64,000 nt of DNA from a bacterium HR10 (GCA_002923315.1 BEHM01000013.1:1-64000), one strand, 5' to 3'; numbered from the stretch's first letter, positions 5,973-14,997 are shown. Translations and numbers: made by a program. Notes: a model not told the origin generated them from the sequence alone.

Positions 5973-7137
5973 GGACGCGCGTCCGGACCGCTCGCACCTT
6001 CGGGTGGGGATCCCGAAGGTCCTCAACATCTGGAGCACGCATCAATTCTGGGTGGGATTTCTGACGGCTCTGGGGATCGCCCCGGAGAACATCGTCTTCA
6101 GCTCGGACACCTCCGAGGAGCAATATCGCGAGTACGGCAAGGGGCGCGGCACGGTGGATTGCTGTTACCCGGTCAAATGCATGAGCGGGCACTATGGGGA
6201 GCTGATCTTCGGGCAGAAGAAGAAGATCGACATCCTGCTGAGCCCGATGATCTACTCCCTCCCCTCCTTCCTGCGCGGGCATGTGCTCGATACCCTCACC
6301 TGCACGCGCGTGATGGCCGGACCGGAGAACATCAAGGCGGGTTTCCTCAAAGAGCGCGACGTCTTCGCCGAGAATGGGATTCGCTATGTCTCGCCGTTTG
6401 TCTCACTCGGAGAGCCGCAGAAGGTCCCGAAGCAACTCTATCTGGCGCTGAAGGACGTGCTCGATCTGAGTGAAGACGAGACGGCGCGCGCCGTCGAGGC
6501 GGGATACCGCGCCCTGGAAGCCTTCAATCAGAAGATGCGGCAGAAGAGTCGGGAGATCCTCACCTGGTGCGCGCGCCACGATCACCCGTGCATCCTCGTG
6601 CTGGCGCGCCCGTATCACATGGACCCCGGCATCGGACACGAGATCGAGGCCGAACTGCAGGCGCACGGCTTCCCGATCCTCTGGATGCAGTACTTCCCCA
6701 TTGACGATGACCTCATGCAGTGGCTCTTCGGCGAAGAGATTCGCGCTGGGCGGATCAAGAGTCCCTTCGATATCTCGGACGTGTGGCCCTCCTCCTACAG
6801 CAGCAACACGAACGAGATCCTCTGGGGGGCGAAAGTCGCGGCCCGCTTCCCGTGGATCACGTGCGTCCTCCGATTCTCCAGCTACGAATGCGGGATGGAT
6901 CAGCCGACCTACACGCCGACGCAGAAGATCGTCGAGGCCTCGGGCACGCTCTATTTCAAGTTCGGCGATCTGGATGCGACCAAGCCGGCCGGCAGCATCA
7001 AGATTCGCGTCGAGACGATCGTGCACTACGTCGGGAAATATTCGCCCGACATCATCCGGCGCAAGCTCGCTGCACTGCCGCCCGGCTGTCCGCTTCTCGA
7101 AGAGACGACGCCGGAGAGCGCGCCGCTGGCGGCTTGA
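5905..7137 (+). CDS. DUF2229-family CoA-enzyme activase-like protein
   Basis: A 410-residue protein. The start of the conserved region, VGIPKVLNIWSTHQFWVGF, and the downstream TVDCCYPVKCMSGHYGEL are characteristic of DUF2229, a domain usually fused to or encoded beside duplicated BcrA-type ATPases. Cys86, Cys87 and Cys92 in that motif and Cys in SSYECGMDQP could bind a metal cluster. The ATG at 5905 has GGAGAAG nine bases upstream but lies inside the previous gene in another frame; GTG at 6004 would begin exactly at the conserved domain. The overlap suggests translational coupling. It ends 3 bases before the convergent DUF4139 gene. Biochemical role unknown. Confidence 0.75.
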   Translation: MRIPILRTWFGKRASGASPTRSEDARPDRSHLRVGIPKVLNIWSTHQFWVGFLTALGIAPENIVFSSDTSEEQYREYGKGRGTVDCCYPVKCMSGHYGELIFGQKKKIDILLSPMIYSLPSFLRGHVLDTLTCTRVMAGPENIKAGFLKERDVFAENGIRYVSPFVSLGEPQKVPKQLYLALKDVLDLSEDETARAVEAGYRALEAFNQKMRQKSREILTWCARHDHPCILVLARPYHMDPGIGHEIEAELQAHGFPILWMQYFPIDDDLMQWLFGEEIRAGRIKSPFDISDVWPSSYSSNTNEILWGAKVAARFPWITCVLRFSSYECGMDQPTYTPTQKIVEASGTLYFKFGDLDATKPAGSIKIRVETIVHYVGKYSPDIIRRKLAALPPGCPLLEETTPESAPLAA

Positions 7138-7140
7138 CGA

Positions 7141-8598
7141 TCACGATCTCACCCGCACCCGATAGACGAGTTTAGCCTCAGCGCCGCGCGCAACAGGGAC
7201 GGTGAAGCGAATGGCGAAAGCCCCCGCCCGCTCCCAGGGGAAGGTCGAATGCATGACTTCCCAGTCTCCCCCGACGGCTTCGAGGACCGTGATGGTGATG
7301 TCTTCATCCTTGCGATTCCGGAGGAGCAGCTCGTACTCAGATTCGTAGACGTCGCGACCGATCCGCTGGAACGCCGTCTGCCGGCGCTCGGCGATCACAT
7401 CGAAAGCTCTCCCCACGGTCACCCGCACCCACTCATCGCGAGGGACGTGCGCGATGCGATCTTCGCCGAGGAATTGCGGGCCTGCCTGCGGATCCCTCTT
7501 GTACACCCGTACGATGCCGGCCGGCAGCGGAAGCCCCAGGCCCGCGTCCTTCGCGTTCTTGAAACTGAGCGTCACGCGCACGGGCTCCCGGATCGGCTGT
7601 CCGGGCTCGATCGGTTGGCGATAATAATATGCCTGTCCGGTCACCACGTATTCCTTCCGCAAGGTCACCCCGCGAGCGGCGGCCAGAGCCAGCTGCTTCG
7701 TCTCATTTTGTTCGAGCGTCACCGGGCGATCGAACGTGTAGAGGTGGTACTCGAAGATCTCCTGCTCCCGCGCCTCGGGCTGTTGAACCTGCGCCTCGCG
7801 AGCGAGCGCGTACACCTCGACGCTGCGCGGACGCGATGGGCCGACGCGCTGAATCTCGCCGGCCAGTAGCCGCAGCTCAGCTTGACGGAAGGCGATGCCA
7901 CTTTGGTTGGTGACCGTCGCCCAGGCGCTCAGATCGGCCGCGCGTTCGGCCTCGTCCACCATCAGGACGTAATGCGCTTCCCATCGAAGACCGCCGGCCA
8001 GATAGGACAACTCCACCTCGCGCTCGCTCCCAGCTTCGTTTCTCACGGTCCAGATGAGCGCCGGCTGAGCCCCTAATCCCTCCGGGATGGAGGGGAAGCG
8101 GATCTCTGCGATCGCCGGGTGAATGACGACCTCATCGCCGATCTTCCACACAGCCTGGCCATCGCGGTAGGCGAGCAGCACGGCTTTGACTGGGACCAAT
8201 TGTTCCACACCGTTCGCCATGAGGCGGCGCACGAGCGTCAGCTCTTTCCCCACTGACCGTTCGAGCAACCGCTCGGGCTTGAGGACATCGTGCGCGTACT
8301 CCTGCTCCAGCACCACGAAGGGACCCTCGCGATCACGTACCGTCACGACGACGGTCGCCGGATCCAGCGTGCTGGCGATGTCCTGAACGTGAATGCGCAC
8401 GACCCCGCGCGGCAGGCGCAGACGGCGCACCTCGCGCACGAGGCCGACGTCGTTGCTGTAGATGGTCAGCGTGACGCGCTGCCGATCCTCCTGCGTCATG
8501 GCGACGCTCTGAGAGAGGGCGAGGGGGGATGGAACCCTCCCCACCGAAGCGCAGAGTACGCCGACACCGAGAAGACGAGACCATGGATGCTCTCTCAT
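7141..8598 (-). CDS. Secreted DUF4139 domain protein
   Basis: A 485-residue protein with a probable N-terminal signal peptide (MREHPWSRLLGVGVLCASVG, then an Ala/Ser-rich cleavage region), so periplasmic or cell-surface. The body resembles DUF4139 proteins: an N-terminal beta-rich part (TLTIYSNDVGLVREVRRLRL), a middle segment with SYLAGGLRWEAHYVLMVDE, and a C-terminal beta-rich region. No catalytic motif is recognised and the family has no firm function. The ATG at 8598 follows GAGGAGGGAACG; an upstream start at 8712 would place 38 unconserved residues before the signal peptide. The 234 bases to the divergent PhzF gene show no promoter I can defend. Confidence 0.7.
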   Translation of the reverse strand: MREHPWSRLLGVGVLCASVGRVPSPLALSQSVAMTQEDRQRVTLTIYSNDVGLVREVRRLRLPRGVVRIHVQDIASTLDPATVVVTVRDREGPFVVLEQEYAHDVLKPERLLERSVGKELTLVRRLMANGVEQLVPVKAVLLAYRDGQAVWKIGDEVVIHPAIAEIRFPSIPEGLGAQPALIWTVRNEAGSEREVELSYLAGGLRWEAHYVLMVDEAERAADLSAWATVTNQSGIAFRQAELRLLAGEIQRVGPSRPRSVEVYALAREAQVQQPEAREQEIFEYHLYTFDRPVTLEQNETKQLALAAARGVTLRKEYVVTGQAYYYRQPIEPGQPIREPVRVTLSFKNAKDAGLGLPLPAGIVRVYKRDPQAGPQFLGEDRIAHVPRDEWVRVTVGRAFDVIAERRQTAFQRIGRDVYESEYELLLRNRKDEDITITVLEAVGGDWEVMHSTFPWERAGAFAIRFTVPVARGAEAKLVYRVRVRS

Positions 8599-8832
8599 CG
8601 TTCCCTCCTCCTCGAGCCTCATGCCCATAGGGATGTTCGGAACCGGGCGCCCGTTGTCCGCCTCGGCCGCGCTCGAGGTGAGTGCGTCCACACCGACGGC
8701 GCGATCCGCCACGAGGGAGGCTGAGGTGCCGCGCGTGCTCTGCGTCTCATCTGAATCGCCCGTGGCGCCTCGACTTCAGGAAGGGATTCGGCTAGTTTCC
8801 TTCTGCTGGAGGCCGTGCGGAGGGCGAAGGCG

Positions 8833-9624
8833 ATGGGCGTGCCTCTCTTTCAGGTTGATGCGTTCGCGGAGGTGCCGTTCTCGGGCAATCCCGCAGCCGT
8901 GTGCGTTCTCTCGCAGCCCGCCGATGAGGCGTGGATGCAGCACGTCGCGCGAGAGATGAACCTCTCGGAGACGGCCTTCCTCTGGCCGAGCGAAGAGGGG
9001 TTTCAGCTCCGGTGGTTCACGCCCATCACCGAAGTCGAGCTGTGCGGCCATGCGACGCTGGCGAGCGCGCACGTCCTCTGGACCGAGGGGTATGTCCGAT
9101 CGGACGAGCCGATTCGCTTCGCGACGCGCAGCGGTGTGCTCGCGGCCATACGCCATGGCGAATGGATCGAGCTGGATTTCCCGGCGACGCCGGCTGAACC
9201 GGCCGCAGCTCCCCCTGCCCTGCTGGAGGGATTAAACGTGACGCCGGTTTTCGTGGGGCGGAGCCGATTCGATTACCTCGTGGAGGTCGAATCCGAGGAT
9301 GCAGTGCGACGGCTCGCTCCGAACCTCGCCGTTCTGGAGACGATCCCGACGCGCGGCATCATCGTCACGAGTCGAGCGACCACGCCACCGTTTGATGTCG
9401 TCTCTCGCTTTTTTGCCCCGCGCGTTGGTGTCCCCGAGGATCCGGTCACGGGATCAGCGCACTGTTGCCTGGGGCCATTCTGGAGCCGGCGATTGGGGCG
9501 AACGGAGCTTCTCGCCTACCAGGCCTCCCCGCGTGGAGGCATCATTCGCGTTCGCGTAGCGGGCGAGCGCGTGCATCTGGGCGGGCGCGCTGTCACCGTA
9601 TGGCGCGGAGAACTGCTGTGGTGA
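8833..9624 (+). CDS. PhzF-family isomerase
   Basis: A 263-residue protein of the PhzF/diaminopimelate-epimerase fold. It begins PLFQVDAFAEVPFSGNPAAV, the family hallmark; the catalytic glutamate is in MNLSETAFLW, and the two half-barrels carry ELCGHATLASAHV and PEDPVTGSAHC. PhzF itself isomerises a phenazine precursor, but most family members act on unknown small molecules and no phenazine genes are nearby. ATG 8833 is chosen because it has GGAGGG upstream and begins at the conserved strand. It is followed by a DinB-like protein, with no obvious functional link. Confidence 0.85.
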   Translation: MGVPLFQVDAFAEVPFSGNPAAVCVLSQPADEAWMQHVAREMNLSETAFLWPSEEGFQLRWFTPITEVELCGHATLASAHVLWTEGYVRSDEPIRFATRSGVLAAIRHGEWIELDFPATPAEPAAAPPALLEGLNVTPVFVGRSRFDYLVEVESEDAVRRLAPNLAVLETIPTRGIIVTSRATTPPFDVVSRFFAPRVGVPEDPVTGSAHCCLGPFWSRRLGRTELLAYQASPRGGIIRVRVAGERVHLGGRAVTVWRGELLW

Positions 9625-9694
9625 GCACTCACGATGCACAGGAGCACCCGGGATGAACCCGGTGCGCACATGATCGTCTGTGGAGGGCATGAAG

Positions 9695-10195
9695 ATGCGA
9701 CTGAGCGATCTCTTCCTCACCGAGTTGCAGCAAGAAGCTCAAACGACGCGAAAGCTTCTGGAGCGAGTGCCGGAAGCGGCCCTCACCTGGGCTCCGCACG
9801 AGAAGTCCATGACGTTGGGGCGATTGGCCGGACACCTGGCGGAGTTGCCCGGTCTGGTGGAAGCGATCGTGACCCAGCCGGAATTCGACTTCGTGACGGC
9901 CGGATTCACGCCCTATGTGGCGACGAATGTCGCCGAGCTGCTTCGCGTCTACGATGAGAACATCCGCCGAGCGGAAGCGGCTTTGAAGGGGCCGAGCGAC
10001 GAGCATCTGCTCGCCTCATGGCGACTTCTTCGCGGCGGGCAAGTGCTCTATGAGATGCCGCGCTTGTCCTTCCTCCGCACGCTCGTCCTCAATCACAGCG
10101 TTCACCATCGCGGGCAGCTCTCGGTCTATCTCCGGATGCAGAACGTCCCGCTGCCGTGGATCTACGGGCCGACGGCCGATGAGCCCCGGACGTGA
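9695..10195 (+). CDS. DinB-family protein
   Basis: A 166-residue four-helix-bundle protein of the DinB/YfiT type. The likely metal-binding histidines are in GRLAGHLAEL and in NHSVHHRGQLSVYLR near the C-terminus, the pattern shared by DinB-like thiol-dependent transferases. Specific substrate unknown; such proteins are abundant in Acidobacteria, Firmicutes and Actinobacteria. GGAGGG (9682-9687) sits 7 bases before ATG 9695; an in-frame GTG at 9680 would overlap that site. The gene ends 50 bases from the convergent VWFA gene. Confidence 0.8.
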   Translation: MRLSDLFLTELQQEAQTTRKLLERVPEAALTWAPHEKSMTLGRLAGHLAELPGLVEAIVTQPEFDFVTAGFTPYVATNVAELLRVYDENIRRAEAALKGPSDEHLLASWRLLRGGQVLYEMPRLSFLRTLVLNHSVHHRGQLSVYLRMQNVPLPWIYGPTADEPRT

Positions 10196-10245
10196 ATCCG
10201 GGGAGTGAGATCGGCGCGCCACGCGCAGCAGTGTGAGGGATCGCC

Positions 10246-11346
10246 TCATCGAGACGGCGATTTCGTCGGAGGGGAAGCGCCCCTTTTGAGGGCATAATAC
10301 CCGGCGCGCGTTCGCGCCGTGAGCGGCCCGCGCTCTTTATCCGAGAGGACCTCGACGCGAACGGTCCGCCAGCTCCCGTCGCGCTCGGGAGAGCTCGGAT
10401 AGTAGCCGATGGCATATTGCGTGCGCAGCTCCCGCGCGATGGTGCTGGCGATGGTGTCCAATTCGTCCAGGCTCTGCGGGAAGAAGGCGCGCCCGCCGGA
10501 TTCGCGGGCCAAGTCTTCCAGAAGCTTGCGCGCTTTCTTCTCCTGGCCGCTCAGGCGGCGGCTCTCCGTCTGCCGGAAGATCGCGGCCTCGCCCAGGCCC
10601 TCGGTGAATCCGACGGTATAGACCTGCACGTCGGACCCGCGCAACCGCTCGAGCACCTGCTCCCGCGTGTAGTAACTGTTGCGTTCCTCCCCATCGGTGA
10701 TGACGACGATCGCCTTGCGCCGATGCTTGCCGTATTTCTGCGCATGCTCGACCGAGAGATAGATGGCGTCTAAGAGGGCCGTCTGCCCGCTCGCGATCAG
10801 ATTATCGAGGGCATCGTGAATGAGGGCGACATCCTGCGTGAAGTCCTCCAGCAACTCCGCTTCTCCCTTGAATGCCACCAGAAAATACTCGTCCTCAGGA
10901 TGGCTCTGGCGCATGAGGCTCTTGGCGGCGGCGATGACCCGAGTGAGCTTGCGCCGCATGCTGCCGCTGGTATCGAGCACCAGGCCGAGGCTCACCGGCG
11001 TCTCCTCCCGACTGAAGAAGGCGATCTCCTGACGCACGCCGTTCTCATAGACGAGGAACCGATCCTTCTCCAGATCGGCGACCACGTGATTTCGGCGATC
11101 CACGACGGTGACGTCGAGGACGACCAGCTCGGCCGTCAGGGCGACGACATCTCCGGCCTCCTCGCCGCGCGGCTGAGGCTGTGGTCTCTGAGGAGGGGCC
11201 TGCTGCGGCCACACTGCGAGGCTCGCGCCGATCCAGAGAACGAGCGCCGCTGCGAATCCCCCCCCGCGCGACAGCCAGCGCTCCGCGCGGAGGGGCCGCT
11301 TCTTCGCCTCGCCGCTCACGCTCGAATCATTGTGGCGGAATCGCAT
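10246..11346 (-). CDS. Secreted VWFA protein, Acidobacterial type (copy 2)
   Basis: A 366-residue exported protein: basic N-terminus, hydrophobic segment FAAALVLWIGASLAVW, Pro/Gln-rich linker, then a von Willebrand A domain with the metal-ion site DTSGSM (about residue 129) and VITDGEER. The sequence between the linker and domain (VVLDVTVVDRRNHVVADLEKDRFLVYENG) and the end (LRTQYAIGYYPS) are diagnostic of the VWFA-related Acidobacterial family. Function is unknown; VWA domains usually bind proteins through a bound divalent ion. Its start overlaps the end of the upstream paralogue by 20 bases, so the two are co-translated. Confidence 0.85.
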   Translation of the reverse strand: MRFRHNDSSVSGEAKKRPLRAERWLSRGGGFAAALVLWIGASLAVWPQQAPPQRPQPQPRGEEAGDVVALTAELVVLDVTVVDRRNHVVADLEKDRFLVYENGVRQEIAFFSREETPVSLGLVLDTSGSMRRKLTRVIAAAKSLMRQSHPEDEYFLVAFKGEAELLEDFTQDVALIHDALDNLIASGQTALLDAIYLSVEHAQKYGKHRRKAIVVITDGEERNSYYTREQVLERLRGSDVQVYTVGFTEGLGEAAIFRQTESRRLSGQEKKARKLLEDLARESGGRAFFPQSLDELDTIASTIARELRTQYAIGYYPSSPERDGSWRTVRVEVLSDKERGPLTARTRAGYYALKRGASPPTKSPSR

Positions 11347-12334
11347 AATACCCCTCGCGCGCTCGAACGGTCAGCCGGGGGAGTCCGCGCGGGGGATTGA
11401 CGCGCACGCGAATGCGGCGCCACTCACCCTCGCGCGAGGCGTTGGTCGGATAGAAGCCGAGGCTGTACTGGTGGCGCAGCTCGAGCGCAATGCGGGTGAG
11501 CACATCATCGAGTTCGACGGGCGTATCGGGGAAGAACGCTCGTCCTCCGGTGAGCGAGGTGATCTCCTCCAGGATCGAGCGCCCGAGCGCCTCGTTGGAG
11601 GTCGCCCGCTCGTTCAAACCGAAGATGCCGATGGCGTAAATCTGCACCTCGGATTCTTTCACCAGCTCGCGCAATTGGCCGTAGGTGTATCGCGAGGAAT
11701 TGTCTTGCCCATCGCTGATGATGAGCACGGCCTTGCGCGCGTGCTTGCCCTGCCGCACCTTCTCGATCCCGAGATACGCGGCATCATAGAGGGCCGTGCG
11801 GCCCTCGGGCGCGATCAGCATCAATTTGGACATGATCGTCTCGGCACTCGTGGTGAAGTCCTGAACCAGCTGCACCTCGTGATTGAAGGCGATGACGAAG
11901 AATTCATCATCGGGGTGACTGGTGTCCAGGAACCGCCGCAAAGCCGTGCGAGCCCGAGTGATCTTCTCCCGCATGCTCCCAGAGACATCGAAGACGATAC
12001 CGATCGAGATGGGTGCGTCCTCCTCGCTGAAGAAGACGATCTCTTGCTTCACCTTCTCGTCGTAGATCTCGAAGTGCTCTTTCCGAAGCCCGGTGACGAA
12101 TCGGTCGTAGGGGTCCATGACCGTGACGGGGACGATGACGAGATTGGCGCCGAGCCGAACGGCCGGGACCTGCTCGGCCGAGGTGCGCTGGCTCCGCGCG
12201 CCGACGTCCTGCGCGAAGGCGAAAAGACCGGCTGGAGTGCCCATAGCCATCAGGAGCCACAGGATGAGGAGCGATGGGACGCCGACACCCGATCGGAGGA
12301 GAAAGCCAAGAGCGGCGCGCAGGGTGTGCCTCAT
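11327..12334 (-). CDS. Secreted VWFA protein, Acidobacterial type (copy 1)
   Basis: A 335-residue paralogue of the following gene. It has a hydrophobic export segment (SLLILWLLMAMGTPAGLFAF), the strand-rich entry VIVPVTVMDPYDRFVTGL, a VWA domain with the metal site DVSGSM and IISDGQDNSS, and the family ending LRHQYSLGFYPT. The two proteins share domain order and most landmarks but clearly differ in sequence, so the duplication is old. The pair may form a heteromeric surface complex; that is inference. A 124-base gap separates it from dnaB; no clear promoter is seen there. Confidence 0.85.
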   Translation of the reverse strand: MRHTLRAALGFLLRSGVGVPSLLILWLLMAMGTPAGLFAFAQDVGARSQRTSAEQVPAVRLGANLVIVPVTVMDPYDRFVTGLRKEHFEIYDEKVKQEIVFFSEEDAPISIGIVFDVSGSMREKITRARTALRRFLDTSHPDDEFFVIAFNHEVQLVQDFTTSAETIMSKLMLIAPEGRTALYDAAYLGIEKVRQGKHARKAVLIISDGQDNSSRYTYGQLRELVKESEVQIYAIGIFGLNERATSNEALGRSILEEITSLTGGRAFFPDTPVELDDVLTRIALELRHQYSLGFYPTNASREGEWRRIRVRVNPPRGLPRLTVRAREGYYAIPPQ

Positions 12335-12458
12335 CTCTCCTCTCCCCTTCTCTCACGTGCGATCAATCGGCGTCACCGGCCGCCTTCCCCCCCGGCGCGA
12401 CGATTGACCCGAAGGGTATTTTAGCACGCCTCCCCTCGACTGACCATCCGCGCGCGGA

Positions 12459-13796
12459 TCACTCCTGCCAGAGATTCTCGAAGCGCGTGAACTCCTTCAC
12501 GAAGGCGAGCTGCACGCTGCCTGTAGGCCCATTGCGCTGCTTCCCGATGATGATCTCAGCGATGCCCTCATTCTCCTCGGTCGGATGATACATCTCCTCG
12601 CGGTAGACGAACAGGACGACGTCGGCATCCTGTTCGATGGAGCCGCTATCCCGCAGATCCGAGAGCTGCGGGCGGTGGCTCGTGCGCGTCTCGGGCGCGC
12701 GCGAGAGTTGGCTGACGGCCAAAAGAGGCACGTTCAAATCCTTGGCGATCTGCTTCAGCTCGCGCGAGATGTGGGAGACCTCCTGCTGACGGTTCTCGAA
12801 ACGCCCGCGCGTCGTCATCATCTGGAGATAGTCCACGATGAGCAGATCCAGGCCCTTCTCGTGCTTGAGGCGTCGGGCCTTGGCGCGCAACTCCAGCGCT
12901 GTCATAGCGGGCGTATCGTCAATGAAGATCCGGCATTCGGCCAGGCGACCGAGCGCTTCGGCCAAGCGTCCCCACTCCTCCCGGCTCAGGAATCCCCCGC
13001 GAAAGCGGTGCAGATTGATCCGCGCGGCCGAACACAACATGCGCTGCACCAGCTGCTCCTTGCTCATCTCGAGGCTGGCGATCCCCACGACGTATCCCTT
13101 CTCGGCGACGTTCTGAGCGATCGAGAGGGCGAAGCTCGTCTTCCCCGAACTCGGTCGTCCGGCGACGACGATCATATCGCCGGGCTGCAACCCCGAGGTC
13201 ATCTGATCCAGATCCGTGAATCCCGTCGGCAGCCCTGTGATCATCTGCGGCCGACCGGCCATCTGCTCGACCGCATCCAGTTGCCGCCGCGCGATCTCGC
13301 CGATGCCGACGAATCCTCGCGTCAGACGCTCTTCGGCGATGCGCAGGATCGTGGCTTGCGCGCGATCCAGGACGTCTTCCGGATCCTCTGGCGCGGCGAG
13401 GCAATCGGTGACGATCTGATGAGCCGCGCGGATCAATTTTCTGAGCAGCGATTTCTCCCGAATGATGCGGACGTAATGCTCGACGTTCTGAAGCTGCGGC
13501 AATCCGCTCATCAACGCGGCGATCGTCGCCACGCCGCCGACCTGTTCCAGCTCGCCCGCGGCCTCCAGCTCCTCCCGCAGCGTGATCGGATCCACCGGAC
13601 GCCCCTTCTCGTAGAGGGCGATCATCTTCTCGAAGATGCGCCGATGCGCCTCCACATAGAAGTCATCGCGATCGAGCACCCCCAGCACTTGGCTGAGCGC
13701 CGCATTATCCAGCAAGATGAGGCCGAGGATCGAGCGCTCGGTCTCGGCCGAGTGCGGCAGCGAGCGATCCAGCAGCTCTTCGTACACTCCCGACAT
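12459..13796 (-). CDS. dnaB: Replicative DNA helicase DnaB
   Basis: A 445-residue hexameric helicase that unwinds DNA ahead of the replication fork. The N-terminal domain (PHSAETERSILGLILLD; about residues 1-110) binds primase; the C-terminal RecA-like domain has Walker A GRPSSGKTSFAL (about residues 201-212), Walker B DLLIVDYLQMM and the arginine-finger region LSDLRDSGSIEQDADVVLF. Length and order are normal and no intein is present. A -10 box TATAAT (leftward) lies 23 bases before the start at 13819-13824. The gene is divergent from the propeller protein at 13928. Confidence 0.97.
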   Translation of the reverse strand: MSGVYEELLDRSLPHSAETERSILGLILLDNAALSQVLGVLDRDDFYVEAHRRIFEKMIALYEKGRPVDPITLREELEAAGELEQVGGVATIAALMSGLPQLQNVEHYVRIIREKSLLRKLIRAAHQIVTDCLAAPEDPEDVLDRAQATILRIAEERLTRGFVGIGEIARRQLDAVEQMAGRPQMITGLPTGFTDLDQMTSGLQPGDMIVVAGRPSSGKTSFALSIAQNVAEKGYVVGIASLEMSKEQLVQRMLCSAARINLHRFRGGFLSREEWGRLAEALGRLAECRIFIDDTPAMTALELRAKARRLKHEKGLDLLIVDYLQMMTTRGRFENRQQEVSHISRELKQIAKDLNVPLLAVSQLSRAPETRTSHRPQLSDLRDSGSIEQDADVVLFVYREEMYHPTEENEGIAEIIIGKQRNGPTGSVQLAFVKEFTRFENLWQE

Positions 13797-13818
13797 GAGC
13801 CGACGTTCCGGCAGTGGG

Positions 13819-13824
13819 ATTATA
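13819..13824 (-). promoter_or_regulatory. -10 box of dnaB
   Basis: A consensus TATAAT read leftward, with transcription predicted to start about 15 bases before the dnaB ATG. No good -35 box lies 16 to 18 bases upstream, so the promoter assignment rests on the -10 box alone. Confidence 0.45.
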
Positions 13825-13857
13825 GCGCGAGGGGGCGATGCGCAAAAGGCTCTCCCG

Positions 13858-13887
13858 TAGACAAAGGCGGAGCCTTCGCCGTATGAT
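13858..13887 (+). promoter_or_regulatory. Promoter of the IPT/propeller gene
   Basis: TAGACA (13858-13863), an 18-base spacer and TATGAT (13882-13887). The predicted transcript begins near 13894, which rules out the earlier in-frame starts at 13838 and 13883 and supports the ATG at 13928. Confidence 0.6.
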
Positions 13888-13927
13888 TATACGTCGCATC
13901 GGGAGACCCGGTGCCGATGGCGCGAGT

Positions 13928-14962
13928 ATGAAACCGGTGATCTTGGACGTCTCACCGTCGGCGGGCGTTGAGGGCGGTGAGGTGATCATCACATGTCGGA
14001 ATTTGGACACGAGCCGATTCGGACGCTTTCGCGTCCTTTTCGGCGACGTGGAGGGGCGCATCATTGGCGCCTCGCCCCACCGCGTGACGGTGGCTGTCCC
14101 GGGTGAGGCCGGGCGAGAACCGCAGCCGGTCCCTCTGGTGATCGAAGTCAACGGCGAGCGCAGCCCGAGCGTCCCTTTCCTCGTCGGCCGCTTGATCGCC
14201 ACTGAACTGCATCCGGTGACCAACCCCGCCTACGACATCGAGAGCGGGTACATCTACGTCACCTACAGCGGCAGTCGCGGGCAGAAGGTCCCCTGCTCGA
14301 TCTACCGCATCTCGCCTTTGGGGGAGAAGAGCGAATTCCTGCACGACATCATGAACGCGACGGCCATCGCCTTCGATCGCGAGGGGATGATGTTCGTGAC
14401 GAGCCGATATGACGGCACGGTCTATCGGATCTCGCCCTTCAAGGAGGCGGAGCCATTTGCGCGCGACTTGGGCATCGCGACGGGTTTGGCCTTCGATCGT
14501 CACGGTCGCATGTTCGTCGGCGATCGCAGTGGGACGATCTTCACCGTGAATGAGATCGGCGAGGCGAAGCCCTTCGTCGAACTGGAGCCGAGCGTCTCCG
14601 CATATCATCTGGCATTCGGCCCGGACGATCATCTCTACGTGACGGGGCCGACGGCTTCCAGCAATGAATCTGTTTATCGGATCTCGCCCGAAGGCGAGGT
14701 GAACGCCTTCTTCACCGGACTCGGGCGACCGCAGGGGCTCGCCTTCGATGTGGAGGGGAATCTCTACGTGGCGGCCAGTTGGCGGGGGCGTCGGGGGATT
14801 GTCAAGATCACGCCGCGAGGGGAGGCGAGCCTCTTCGTGGCGGGAAAGACGCTGGTCGGACTGGCCTTCGACGATGCGGGCCACATGATCCTGGCGAGCA
14901 CGCAAGGGGAGATCTATCTGCTCCCCATCGGGATCCGGGGGTATCTGCTCGAGCTATGGTGA
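13928..14962 (+). CDS. IPT/TIG domain plus NHL/SMP-30-like beta-propeller protein
   Basis: A 344-residue protein. Residues 1-85 form an immunoglobulin-like IPT/TIG domain (ILDVSPSAGVEGGEVIITC). The rest is a repeat array: blades of the form YRISP-G-x-FxxG-x-GLAFDxxGxMFV recur about six times, giving a propeller like NHL or SMP-30 proteins. No signal peptide or membrane segment is visible, odd for a TIG domain, so either it is cytoplasmic or it is exported by another route. No catalytic residues are evident. The start is set by the promoter at 13858-13887. The gene is followed after 35 bases by the site-2 protease gene. Confidence 0.7.
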   Translation: MKPVILDVSPSAGVEGGEVIITCRNLDTSRFGRFRVLFGDVEGRIIGASPHRVTVAVPGEAGREPQPVPLVIEVNGERSPSVPFLVGRLIATELHPVTNPAYDIESGYIYVTYSGSRGQKVPCSIYRISPLGEKSEFLHDIMNATAIAFDREGMMFVTSRYDGTVYRISPFKEAEPFARDLGIATGLAFDRHGRMFVGDRSGTIFTVNEIGEAKPFVELEPSVSAYHLAFGPDDHLYVTGPTASSNESVYRISPEGEVNAFFTGLGRPQGLAFDVEGNLYVAASWRGRRGIVKITPRGEASLFVAGKTLVGLAFDDAGHMILASTQGEIYLLPIGIRGYLLELW

Positions 14963-14997
14963 ACCCAAAGGGACGGCGAGAAAAGGAGTGAAGGACC

